Origin: Labyrinthula sp. Ha
Taxonomy: Eukaryota > Sar > Bigyra > Labyrinthulida > Labyrinthulaceae
Direction: 5' to 3'
DNA length: 64,000 bases
NCBI GenBank assembly: GCA_015227615.1
Contig: JAALGZ010000047.1
Coordinates: 186,001 to 250,000, forward strand
A model generated the notes under the pieces. The model did no database searches. It was not told where the DNA came from and worked only from the letters and a program-made list of their open reading frames with translations. The position numbers and the translations under genes were made by a program. Shown here piece after piece: positions 25,451-36,912 of this stretch; the first letter of the stretch is position 1, and each line of letters opens with the position of its first letter.

Positions 25451-27443
25451 ATGTTAGAGAGGTTTAAAAGTGCAAGAAGCAGTATTTCAAGTAATTGGTA
25501 TAATTGTATTTTTATCCTAATTCCTAGGACAATCACTGAAACTGAAGATCTCAAAAGTGTTGAGGTAATTCTAATTAGATCCAAGGAGGTCTACAAGTTG
25601 ATCAAGCGATGGCAAGCCTTGGTTCCATTTCTTATTTCTTTTTTACTTTTTGCATACATCAACTTGTACACGCTCGATTTAGAGGTGACTCATCGAATTG
25701 AGCAGTCAATTTACTCATCTCTCGTGTTCCCAGAAACTTCGGGAGGTTTCACTCATAGAACCATTTCTAGTAAGGAACAATGGTGGGAATGGTTTGATGA
25801 AGTTATTTTTACTCAATAATTTACAAACGAAACAGATCTTCAATATACTTATCTTTTAAAAGATTCAAATCTTTTAATGGGTGGGGTTAAATTAGAACAA
25901 GGTTTTGCTAACAGACCAGGAAGGAGATGTTATAAGAGTAGTCTTTCTGCAATATTTCCCAACTGCTTGGGCAACGTTAAAGTACTTTTTATTTGTGAGG
26001 ATTAGTTCTTAGGAATCCAGATCAAGACCACTTCCGGAGTACTTGAAAGAAATCTTAGATGAAGATTCCTCGCTTGCAAGAACGGAAAGCGAAAACTTTG
26101 TACCTTTTTTTCTTAAAACCCTCATTTTCTAGTTTCAACTGCAATTTGGACAAACGAATTATAAAACACAAGTTAAAATTGTTGAACTCCTGAAAGAAAA
26201 TAATTGGTTGGATGAAAAAACAAGAATAATTGATCTTGAAATAGGTTTTTTTAACGGTCATACGCGTGTTTTTGGTGTATTGGATTTAAGTGCTTATTTT
26301 TATTCTGAAGGAACAGTTCAAACAAAAGATACAGTTTCATTTTTTCGTGTTGATCCTTATAATTTAAATTTTCCACAGAATAAAATTCAACTTTGTTTTG
26401 AAATATTTTGGATGGTTCTATTAATTGCACAGTGTTGGTATAATATCAGACTTTATCTACAAGGAAAACTGAATTTAAGAATAATCAAAGTTCATAGGGT
26501 TCTAAGAATTTTGCACATGTTTGTTCATTTTGTTTTAATTGCACATTTCATTTATTATATTCAAGATGAAACACGATTAGGTTTGAGTAACTTGAACGCA
26601 TCTTCAACAAGCAGTAGAGAAGATTTAGGTGCTCTTTCTTATCACATAAATTTTCAAAATTTTGCTACTTGGGCAGACACAAGAGAAAAAATACTTTTTG
26701 TAGAAATGTTTTTTTATACTGTTCGTAGTATTAACTTTTTTAGAGTTACAAAAAGAGGTGATATTTTAGTTAATTCTTTACTTCATGCTCTTCCTGAGAT
26801 AGTTTCTTTTCTTCCAATATATTTTGCTGTTGATTTAGGTTTTGCTTTAACTGGAATGATTCTTTTTGGATCAAGTTATTCAAATTGGAGTAGTTTACAA
26901 AATGCAATGTTTACAGTATTTGAAATGAACTTAGGTGCTTATGATATAAATACTCTTTTTCTTGAACAACAGTTGTATGAAAATAATCCTCAATTAGGTA
27001 ATCAAGGTGTTCAAGAATCAAATTGGGTTGTTATTGTTTTTTTCTATACGGTTTTGATTGTAAATAGTTTGATTCTTGTTAATTTCTTTCTTGCTATAGT
27101 TGTTGGATCTTTTGATTCGATTACAGAAGAAAAAGAAAAAGTTAGAAAAGAAAAGAAGCAACATTTGCCGGAGATTAAGAATTGGAGGATTGTTTGTTTT
27201 GCAGCATGTTTGGGTAGAACTAGAGAGTTTTTTAAAATGACTATTGCTTTTCTAGATGTTGAGATAGAAAAAGTTAAAGAAAGTGAAGAAAACAGTGATA
27301 CGCTCGTGAAAGATAATTCACTTGCAGTAAAATCCACTTATACTGAAGATAGTTTTATGATTTGGTTAAAGGAACTTCACGCTGGGGACAGTTATCCAGA
27401 ATGGTTTTTTCATTTCTTGTGCAGATTTATTTGGAAAGAGTAG
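25451..27443 (+). CDS. PKD2: Polycystin-2-like cation channel, three exons, with an in-frame TAA
   Basis: TRP-family polycystin channel subunit for a membrane or ciliary compartment. Proposed exons are 25451-25981, 26013-26099 and 26133-27443, about 642 codons. The 31-nt and 33-nt GT-AG introns restore one frame. The first transmembrane helix is around WQALVPFLISFLLFAYINLY. The extracellular polycystin domain follows (SKEQWWEWFDE, MGGVKLEQGF, ENNWLDEKTRIIDLEIGFF). Five more hydrophobic segments follow, then the pore/S6 part ending LILVNFFLAIVVGSFDSI. There is a short cytoplasmic tail with charged residues and no EF hand; stop TAG. Codon 123 (25817-25819) is TAA. Polycystin similarity continues in the same frame beyond it, so the TAA is a real nonsense codon, an allele, a sequencing error, or part of an intron I could not resolve. 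The gene lies in the spacer of the large inverted repeat. Confidence 0.85.
25817..25819 (+). other. In-frame TAA inside the polycystin-like gene
   Basis: The stop follows WWEWFDEVIFTQ. Reading through gives FTNETDLQYTYLLKDSN and then GGVKLEQGF, with family-like spacing. A GT-AG segment 25800-25833 (34 nt) covers it, but removing it breaks the frame. The only in-frame alternative is a 66-nt intron starting GTAAGG at 25768, which deletes the conserved WWEWF part. Confidence 0.75.
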
Positions 27444-27665
27444 TCTTATTGTCATCCTCAAAGTTTTAATTTGTTCCTTTCTCATATATTATATCTAGGT
27501 TGTCTTTATGTGCTTAAAAACCAGTATACAGTTAATAATAATACGTTTAGCGCTTTCACTCAGGCAAATGATCTTTTGTAGTCCAGCAAGAAAAGATGCC
27601 AAAACCTGAGCAAAGATGTCTATACTTCTCAGATGTACTATTCTTAAGAATACCAGTCCCACTTC
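27444..27665. other. Short intergenic gap between convergent genes
   Basis: 222 nt between the TAG of the polycystin-like gene and the TAG of the choice-of-anchor B gene. No coding or structured element is evident. Confidence 0.5.
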
Positions 27666-29392
27666 CTATATCCTATGAGATCCTTCGTCCTTTTTCTTTG
27701 TAGTTATAAAGTATGCCAAGATTATGACAGTGGCACACAGGATACCAAGAAAACTATAAAGCACTATAAACTCATCACCCTCTTTGTCATCTATAAAAAT
27801 CTCATGTACCCCTTCTATTCTGGATAGTGCTTCATCGCATGCACCACAACTTAAGGGACAGTTACTCCGAACAAATTCAAGGACACAGTACAAGGTTACA
27901 TCAGGGCAAGGAGTAAGTACACCACCAATGTTAATCCCTGATGGCACACTGTCGAAGCAAGTTGGTGATGGAGCTGGAGTAGTGGCTGCACTAGGAGATG
28001 GACCTGGAGTGGTATTCTCAGTAGGAGATAATCCAAACGCTGTTCGAGGAGTAAGAAAAAATAAGCCTCTTTCAATCGAACTTACTGCGAGAGTTCCAGA
28101 TGGGTGCATGTAATTTGACCAAGTGCCATAGAAGAAATTTCCACTAATATCTGGAGCTACGTCAAAACTGGCAACTTCTGTGGCCTCTGGAAGATTAGAG
28201 ATGTCCAATACTCTAATCCCAGAAGCGTAGTTTGAACAGTAGGCATAGTTGACATCTGGATGGTTCACAAGGGGTGGGTTTCCCGCAAGGCCTCTCTTAT
28301 GGATAGCACCCCATATATATAAATTATGATCAATTGAATTTTGAGTCGAGGTAAAAGTATCCGCCAAGAACAGATTGGATAAGTCGGAAACGTCGAAGAT
28401 GTAAGTTGTTTGAGTTGAAACAGTTCCTCCCTGCTCATCAAGCTCATCGTTTAACAGAACATATCTTCTGTCATCAGTTATACCTAACTGATGCGTGTAT
28501 CTAGATCCACTATACCCAGTTCTACTCAACATTACTGGATTGTCCATGTCATCAAGCAACCAGATTGTCAACGTATCCTCATTGGCCGCAAATACAATCT
28601 CACTAGAGTTGAAATTAACATCAGGATCCTCCTCCGTGTAATAAATGGCCTCTGCGTCGTGGGTACTAAAAATAAACCAGTAACAAGAAAATACTATCCG
28701 TCTCCCGAAATGCATGTTACAAACTCGGGCTCCATCGGAGAAGACAGGTCGACTACGTGCAGACCTCCACTACAAGTATTTGACCCAACGGAGTACAGGA
28801 AGCCAGTTTCGGTATTGATTATAACATTATGACTATTTCCGTGTTCTTGATATACGAAATCCGGAGTGAAAGCAACCAATGCGTCGAAAACTAGCCCATT
28901 TAATCTGTTCAGATTGAAGACCTCAATTCCGTAAGATGCTTGAGAGCCACTATCTTTGACTATGTAGGCCGTATCCTCATATACTTTCACATCGCACCAT
29001 GCACTCTTGTCTCTTCCTGAAACCATAGATGCGAGTCTACGAGGGTTTTCGGGATCGGATCCGTCAATAAACCAAACTCCATTGTCAACACACATGATAG
29101 TAATTTCTCTTCCATTAGGATCTGACCACCCCCAAATATCACTCCCTTCGGAGGTCCCGCCATTTCCTGAAATGTACAAGTCGCTCAAAGAGATAAAACT
29201 TTCAAAGTCTATGTTTGAGCACGGGAAGGCTTCACCGTTGATGTCAACACTTCCATCAGAGCAGCTGGCACGAGAGCTAGTCTTACTTTGATACTGCTTC
29301 CACTTTCCTTCTTCAATTTCTTTCTTCCAGAAGTTTTGTTTCTTAACCATTGAGGCCTTCATACGTAAGTGTGCAACATCATTTATTTCCAT
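27666..29392 (-). CDS. Choice-of-anchor B family protein with ShKT-like domain and membrane anchor
   Basis: Exons on the minus strand are 29392-28695 and 28665-27666, giving 565 aa; the 29-nt GT-AG intron restores ISGDGYTHDAEAI. The body (about residues 45-440) is a beta-propeller-like choice-of-anchor B/LVIVD domain. Its hallmarks are GSDIWGWSDPNGREITIMCV, HGNSHNVIINTETGFLYSVG, CSGGLHVVDLSSP, YTHQLGITDDRRYVLLNDE and IDHNLYIWG. Next come a Pro/Thr-rich linker (446-468) and a six-cysteine ShKT-like module (C469, C486, C493, C502, C506, C509). A transmembrane helix (about 532-553) and a short basic tail end the protein, so it is a type I surface or endomembrane protein. A signal peptide is expected but absent after ATG 29392, so a short upstream exon may be missing. 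Biochemical function is unknown. The gene is convergent with the polycystin-like gene. Confidence 0.88.
28666..28694 (-). other. 29-nt micro-intron in the choice-of-anchor B gene
   Basis: It begins GTATTT and ends TTTAG on the minus strand. It splits the TAT codon of the conserved GDGYTHDA motif after TA. Confidence 0.93.
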
Positions 29393-32068
29393 ATTCTCTT
29401 TAACAAGGTCAACCTTTTGGCTCTAATATCAAATTTTGCAAAAGGGTGTTAAAATAACAGAGCTGAGTCGAATCTCTCACAGTGTAGAGCTATTTATAAC
29501 TTCCAAGATCAAAACCTTATCAGAAAATGCTCCAAATAAGATGGTAAAAACAGTAACTCCAGATTAATTTTCTTTCAAATTTTGAGAATGATAAATAGAA
29601 GAAGAAACATGACTAGAGTAACGTGAAAACACCGAATATATTTTTAAAATAGCGGTTGAACTAATCTTCTAGGGCAGTGTAAGAACTTGTCAACGTATAC
29701 AATCCAGGTTTTGGGAACCTTCTGCCATTGTTCCTATTGGACACAATCCCTGTCTCATCTATCCCAAACAAAAAAGCTCGTAGTGTCTTAGATTATTTTA
29801 TTCCAATGAGAAAGGACCTTACTTACATACAAACTGTAATAGTCTCCCCGTAAACCTCTCTCCCACAAGTAACCCACCACTGATCTCAGTAGTGAGAAGG
29901 AACCGAGTCACCTGGCCCAAAATTGTACAGGAAATTGTGCTCTGCATAGTTACAATATTTCTGAATACTAGAAAGTTTTGTTTTAATAGCGACAAACTTG
30001 TATTTCCATTAAGTACAATTTTTGATTGTGGTCTCTAAATGAAAGGCGAGTGGAGATAAATATTAGGACACAGAAGTGAATAGGGTTACCATCATTGAGG
30101 TATTTTCTAGCTATTCTTCATTTTTGCAGGTCTTCTATTCTTGTTATTCTTAGAGTATGTGGATGTTTTTTTAACTTGAGTGCTTTATCTCTATTATTTG
30201 GTTTCTTTACTTACAGAGTATAATTATGCATCAACTGGTAATGCCAAATACATGTTAGATTAAGTTCTTAAGCAGGTTACACATTCAAGGATTGTTACCT
30301 GAACATCAACATCAAATATGAACTTAGGTAGTAGGCAGAATATGAACTCCTTATTTAACCCGCTGCAGCACTAAAGGTTTGTAACTAAGACCAGAGGAAG
30401 TCTCATTGGTCTCGAGGGAGAATAGAATGGTTTCTTCAAATCTAGATTAAGGTAGGTGTTAAAAGAACCTTGTTTCAGCTCTATTATTCAGACCAGCTAA
30501 AACAACATATTTTTTCTGTTTTGGCAGCGATAACATTGGTAGCCATGTTACTTTGTCGGTCATGTCTGGGAATCACCAGGGGAATTTGAAGTTGAATTGA
30601 CCATGGTATGCTGTCGTAACTTCTGCGATGAATAGCTCTTGTATACTGTTGATATTTTGTTTATTATATGCATAAAGTAGTTTGGAGCAATTCAAGAAGA
30701 ACATCCAACGTTATGGAAAGAAACTACCAATAAAGTTATTGATTGATATGCCGCCATATTATGATAAGGAAATGAAATCAAAGGATAACATAGATAAAAT
30801 GAAACATTCATTCACAATAGTGACTGCACAGAGTGTAAGAAACCACTCTACGCTGAGCACTTAAGGTTGGACTTTTACATATTAGCAAACTAGCTGTATA
30901 GATGTGCTATGGAAACTAAAGGTTTCCTTATTCTTACCTAGAAGTCCCATTGAGCAAGTTAAGAAATATTTTACATGGCAACAACACCAGGAGGCCATAA
31001 ACATTGGCTTGGCGAGAGTTTCTTATTCTATACAAGAGAAAAACATATATAGTGGCATTGAACTGAAGGTTATTTGTACAACCGGTATTTCCTAATAAAC
31101 ACATTTTTTCCCCAGGTTAGAAAGATCCAGAGACAGAAGTTGTGGCTATGTCAAGTAAAATACTTGAACACATTAGGGTTTTAGAAAAGATCAAGGATGT
31201 GTTAAGAGGATAGGTATCCAGATCTACTCACAGATCCTCTTTCGTGCATTCTATTACAACTACTCACAACAGGTAGATATTGAACAAGAGCTTTTCTCCA
31301 GAACTAAGTGAACATAACCTAAGACAAGAAGGAAAGTTAACAGGCTTCATTCTTCACCAAGGAAGCCTAAATTATTAGTATTTTATTTCCTTAGTTGGGT
31401 TGATTTTTTTCTATTCTGAAAAAAAAACATATTTTCTTAAGATTGATCAAGCACAAAGCAAAATTCAACATTATATCAAGTCCTTTGCAAAACTAAGAAA
31501 AATATTCGATGCAAGGTGAGAAGGGACTAGTTCTTGTTGGTCCAAAACACTGCAGCCAAAGAAGGTCTCTACTGATGCTGCGATTCGTAATAGATTCTAT
31601 CAAAGAACTTGCCTTCAGTACATACTTCTCAATTCATAGATATATGGTATGATATAAACTTTCAAGCCTTTAAATAACGAAAGTATACCATTAGAACAAA
31701 TATAGCCGCTGATATATTAGTACATAGTAATAAGCTCATCGCATTTGTTGAGAACGCTTTCAACACATTTATTATGGTCTTACACATGATAAACGTGAAC
31801 AGAAACTGTTTCAGCTTATTCTTCACCTAGTCTTCAGTAAACTTTAATTCAAACAGACTGGAGTTTTGATTATTAGAATAGCGCCAAGAAATGCTCGCCA
31901 TCATTATTTTGCAAAAAGAGTTCATCCTCATCACCTTGAACAATATTTACTGTGGAGAGCAGTATCTGTCAACCTAAGTAAGAATTCCAACTCATCTAAC
32001 TACCTTTGGTTTGTCTTTCCTTTCGTTACTTAATACAGCAAACTACCACATATTGTTGTTCTCCAACG
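29393..32068. other. Right part of the inverted-repeat spacer, mostly non-coding
   Basis: Contains the promoter side of the choice-of-anchor B gene (next to 29393) and the unidentified split frame at 30682-31095. No other gene, RNA or repeat is recognised before arm 2 begins at 32069. Confidence 0.4.
30682..31095 (+). other. Unidentified split reading frame with a possible 51-nt intron
   Basis: A stop-free stretch at 30682-30834 (containing KNIQRYGKKLPIKLLIDMPP) and another at 30886-31095 (containing SPIEQVKKYFTWQQHQEAIN) are in the same frame. They are separated by 51 nt that begin GTAAGA, end TATTAG and contain the two in-frame stops. Splicing gives about 120 residues ending at TAA 31093. 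Upstream, a pyrimidine tract ending GGCAG at about 30514-30529 could open a further exon. There is no ATG start and no recognised family. It could be a gene end, a relic or chance. Confidence 0.3.
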
Positions 32069-33677
32069 CGCTTCTTTCGGGTGGCTGTTAAGCCTGGGTA
32101 GCGTTACTGAGCAAAAGTGTAAGGCTCTAAACACTTTGTTTGATAGAATTAGCAAGCTAAGTTCTAATCAAACCCCTTTCTAAAGATTGTTGTGATATAT
32201 AATGTGCACATTAATGCACAGTTTTCTTATCACAGAAAACAAAATAGATACTACACTTGATCAAAGCCAGTAGGCCAAGAAGGTAGTATTATTAAGAGGA
32301 TATAGTCAATTAGAATTAGAATTTAAATATCACACGCGGATATATATATAAAATGTAAATACTGATTTAATCTCATATATCTCGAAAAAGACAATATTGA
32401 AGAAGATAATCACACTCAATGATAAATTTGAAAAGATTATTATATTTTGATATAGTAAATCCTATCACTTCTTATTTATGTCAATCACTGCGATCACTCT
32501 GATTTATCCTTGATATCTCTCCTCTTCTACGTACAACAAGGAATTCCTAACTGCACGAAGCTTGCTACCCTTAGACAAGGGCACACCTCCCTTAAGAGAA
32601 CGTATTCTATCTATAATTAAACTGTACTTCAGTTTGTGTGTACCTGTTTGACCTTATTTATTTTATACTGTGTTGTACTATATACTAAGGAGTATCCAAA
32701 AGTGTTCAGAAAGTAAAAGTACTTTTTCGCTACATCAAGTTTTTATGCCTGTTATATCCAAAATTTACCCAAGAACCATGAAATCATGTTTCAGCTATTG
32801 AATATTTGCATACTCTAGTATTCGGTGGCTGACACTTGTATTGTCTTGACCCTCAACAACTAGATCATGATCTTTAACTTCTATGTTAGACTAAATGCTT
32901 GCTTGAGTTGCAAGATTTAAACAGACCTACACAGTCAACTCTTCAATAGTTGTTTCTACGAGCTCCGTTAATTAGACATTGACGTAATGGAATGCGCAGA
33001 ATAGAACTACATCTTAGTCCAGCTAAGAGACTGCAATGAATATAGAAAACATACAGAGCTTGGATTATCTTGTTATTCATCTGCAGGAATGTCTTCACAC
33101 ATTGAGGAATGTTATATAAATTGGAAAATGTAGGAAAACTTAATCTACGCATTTGAATTATAAAATAATCCATTTAATCGGATTATGATAGCATGGAAGA
33201 AAATAGTTAGAAGTTTTAGCAACGCTCAATTATGAATTCATTTCAAACATTTGAACAGGTTCTTATGTTGTACGGAAATAATAAGGGTAATTTTCTCTTA
33301 GGAGCAATGGTTAATCTGAGTGGAAGGGTGTAGAAAAAATATTTCTTCTTTCTGACAATAGCGAAAAAAATCACGATATATTTAGTTCTTCTTGCTAAAT
33401 TTGAGTGTACCATAGTTGAATTAAAAAACACAAAGTGGTCTCAGTATTCTAAAACTACCCACAAGAATACTAACTGGTTAAGCATACATTAGCACTATAA
33501 TTAACGAAGTTAAAGGTTACTTTAGATATAATGTAGTTGCAATGGTACATCCATTCCTTTCGTTTGTTTGGAGATAATCCTAGTATTATATTGAATGGTA
33601 GCAGTAGAAAAAAATTCCAAGTAAAAACCAACGCTTCCCAAAAGGTGGTAGAGTCAAAGCACAAGTATTAAGAACTA

Positions 33678-33952
33678 GCTTACAAAGTGTGGAAAACGCA
33701 TTGCCTGAAGATACACTACAAAATGTAAGTTTCCTACCGCTTCCGTATAATTAGTGTGTTTGGTAGTGAGTGTCATCCAAACTAGTTTTATTTACGCATG
33801 TGAACACGCTTAGAGAAGCAATTTTTCTACAATTAAGCACGGGCTTCCAGCCCTCAGGATCAGAAGTAAAATTTCTTTGCCTAAAAACAGGGCTAGCATT
33901 CAAGTTACCAGACAACTTAGGTATTTCAACAGAGCTGACTAATGCAGAGTAG
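33678..33952 (+). other. Exon-like islands with a consensus splice donor, arm 2 (mirrored in arm 1)
   Basis: A stretch that can read LQSVENALPEDTLQN ends at a GTAAGT donor near 33725. A stop-free frame with VNTLREAIFLQLSTGFQPSG follows and ends at TAG 33950-33952. The composition is less AT-rich than around it. A 40-odd-nt GT-AG intron could join them, but I could not fix the acceptor. No family is recognised; both arms carry it unchanged. Confidence 0.2.
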
Positions 33953-36845
33953 AAGTCAGAAAATTAAAATTAAGATTAGTTTGTGGACATAAGTTATTTG
34001 CTCTTCATCTGCACTTTGCGAACCAAATTTGTAACAACTGGAATTTCTGAGGCTGAGTAGAGCAAAACGATGTGGGTTTACAATTCTTTTATTGTATCGC
34101 CTTAAATTTAAGTAAGTACTACTCTAATACTCTATCTTAAAAGAAAGAAAACGGATGTTATAACAGTACTGCACGTCCGTATACTCTACAGCTTGTTGCT
34201 GACCTCTGCCTAAATTGATGATGCTTAGTATGTTTAGAATACTGTCATGAAACTTACCTAGAGGAACATAGAAAATTGACCAAGCGGTTATGAAAAATAT
34301 ATATCTTTAGAATCAGTACTTCTATAATTTAGTAAAACATTGCTAAATAGAAATTCTAGTACGTACTTTCATCTAAATCAGTTTCTTCTTTACTTCGGAT
34401 GTCCTTGTAATACTAATAGCACTCCTTATTAAACTCAAGAGAGGAATCCCCATTCCTACCCATAGTTCATAATTCTGCTGTGAAAATTCACAGATGGAAA
34501 TAGCATAGAATAACCGCTTTAACTGTTACAAGGGTTCACTAATATTACCACGTAGCATTGCTTTTCTTTTACATCATAAATTACACCTGAGTAAATTCTA
34601 GGCGCAGATTATTCATCAGCGGCAGCATAATAATTCTTCAGGTTTAATTTTGATGAATAAAGTAGCCGAATGTTCTAATTTAGGTATATCTTCCAACATC
34701 CTGTTCCTGTTTTTCTCATAGTCGAACGAACCGTGACTTTAATTCTAGATTTTATTGGATTAAGTACGAAGTAAGACTTGAAACTCTATTCTGTAGGTGC
34801 TGTGTTTTATTATAGCTTTCTTTCGCTTTTCAGAAGAGATATCGTGAGCGTTGAAATATACAGCTTAAAAGACAGGAATAATTTACATTATTTTCAATAT
34901 TCTTGACTGGACGAGCTACTTCTATGAGGAAACTACCGAAACTTAAGTAATTAGTGTCGGGAGTCTGTTTTGTATTTTTGCTACATCTGATAGAACTTGC
35001 AATTCTTCTTCAGCCTAGTTTCAAGTTTTGGTCAAGAGAAGTACGAAAAACTTTAAGCTAGACATCAACATTCATTGCTTCTTGTACTTTTAGTGTGCTC
35101 TATCCTAGTACAGTTTTGTTTCTGGCACATGATTCTGCAAAGTTGCTTTTGCAATTTCTTGTGCCAAATTGAGTTACATGGGTTTAACCTAATAGTTTCT
35201 TACCTTTTACCCAATACTACGGGCCATACTCCGTTAGAAATAGAGCGAAACTGTTGAATTAGCTCGAGCTTGAAGCGGGCATGGATAGAAAACTCAGTCG
35301 AGCTAGACGGGTTAATGAGAATTTTGGATTAACAACACTGCTGAACCTTGAGTTAGAGTTTTTTTGTCATGTTTCTTACAGAAAAAGTATCAAGAGGTTG
35401 ATTTCTTAGAACTGGTCCTCCTTGCATGTAGCTTTACCAAGACTATTGTTCGCAGAGTTAGTACCATTTGCCTAGTAGTGGCGTAGCTCCTTACTAAGAT
35501 GCAAGTTTCACATAGTATCGGTACTTAGCTTGGATTACACGAATCACTGTCAATGTGGTGTCCTTTCTAGCCATGTCAGTTTGTTTTGTAGGTAGTAGAG
35601 ATTGAACTTGATAAAATCATTTCCTCGTTGTCGCTGTTTAGGTTTTTGCCGTCAACACATCCCCATCAACACTTCTAGTTTCACTGTAAACCTTAGAAGC
35701 AAAACGGGCTTGTGTAGAGCTCAGTAGAGATGTGTGATCTTCATTTACGTTGTTGTTCTTAAGGTTTTCTGACCCCTCCGTCTAGATGTTTACAACTTGA
35801 TTTACAACTTTTCTCAGCAAATGTAATAGTAGCTCTGTGAGAGTTAACACATAAGTCTTTCACCAGGTTAACTCTGTACTTTTAAGATGACTTCAACCTT
35901 CTTTAGATTTTAGTCAAGTAATTATTTTTTGGTATCCCCTTCAGAATGCACTTAACGTAATAAACGCTTCATCAAAAGCTTCGCGAAAACGTTGTGCTTA
36001 ATTCTTCATCAAAGGATTTTTTGGTGCCAACTCATATGAGTTATAGCGTGTTGATTATACTACAGAAATGATCCTTATCGAGTATAGTCATAAAATTATA
36101 TAATGGTTGTGAAAATGCATATTTTTTTTGGTGAATACCACACGCGGAGTAAGAACAACTTTGTTACATAATTTCACGCGGGTGAGATAATATACTGTAT
36201 TGCATTAATCCAGCTATTATATGTTACATTATCCGTGCCCTGTATCATGGAACCCGTCTCATACTTTTTATCTGAGATGGCCAAGATATAGTGCTTCAAG
36301 GAAATAAATAATTTTTAGAAAAGGATCGAAAGATCCACCGAGAAGTAAAATATACTGTTCAAAGTTGTTATGAAACAACGACGGGAGTTGGAGAATAAAC
36401 ACTCACCCGAAGAATAGGATTGCCTCTGCAATAAGACAGGAACGTGCTAGAGAAGTATTCACTTTCTTAGACACCACCGATCTGGTTCTAATTAACTGCA
36501 GAAAGTGTTCAACCAAGTTTAAAAACCTGTTGATTAACAGTGTAGTTCTATCACGGTGATCAAGAAATTAGCATGCATTAGTAGACACATTTGTTTATCT
36601 ACAATCATAGTGAAGTGCCTTCTGAAGAACAAAAGTAACATTGCTGAGTGTTAAACAAAGTGGGAGTTTAACTTCAGTAACTTCAATTCTGTTCTCAATA
36701 CTGAAAGCGTCCAACAAATGGAAGCTTATATTCATATAGTTTTAAAGTTATATTCTACTTTATTATTTTCGGTGAGATATTTCTATCTCTTTCAAAAAAT
36801 TATGAGATTGAACGTCACATATAGTGATTTCACAAGGTCTTACAG

Positions 36846-36912
36846 CAGCTTGTGTGCAATGCTCTGCTCCACCTTGCCAAGGCTCCTTCTTGATCAAGCC
36901 TCAGATCTCCAG
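36846..36912 (+). other. 67-nt exon-like segment between consensus splice sites, arm 2 (mirrored in arm 1)
   Basis: The segment is preceded by CTTACAG and followed by the near-perfect donor CAG|GTAAGTAT. It is GC-richer than the flanks. Two frames are open through it. It could be an exon of a non-coding or coding transcript with long introns; nothing else connects to it convincingly. Confidence 0.22.

Noticed and set aside
25488-25524. A GTAATT...CCTAG segment near the start of the polycystin-like gene as a 37-nt intron
   Set aside because: Removing it shifts the frame and leads to a stop, whereas the unspliced frame continues into polycystin similarity.
25817-25819. Reassigned TAA codon (ciliate-like code)
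   Set aside because: TAA ends the ALDH, PHD, uS3-like, LNR A and metalloprotease B genes at family-consistent positions, so it is a stop here.
25768-25833. 66-nt intron that would remove the in-frame TAA
   Set aside because: It keeps the frame but deletes the WWEWF part that fits the polycystin domain, and it is twice the size of the other introns. It is noted as an alternative only.
29007-29291. 94-codon frame on the + strand
   Set aside because: It is the antisense shadow of the choice-of-anchor B exon.
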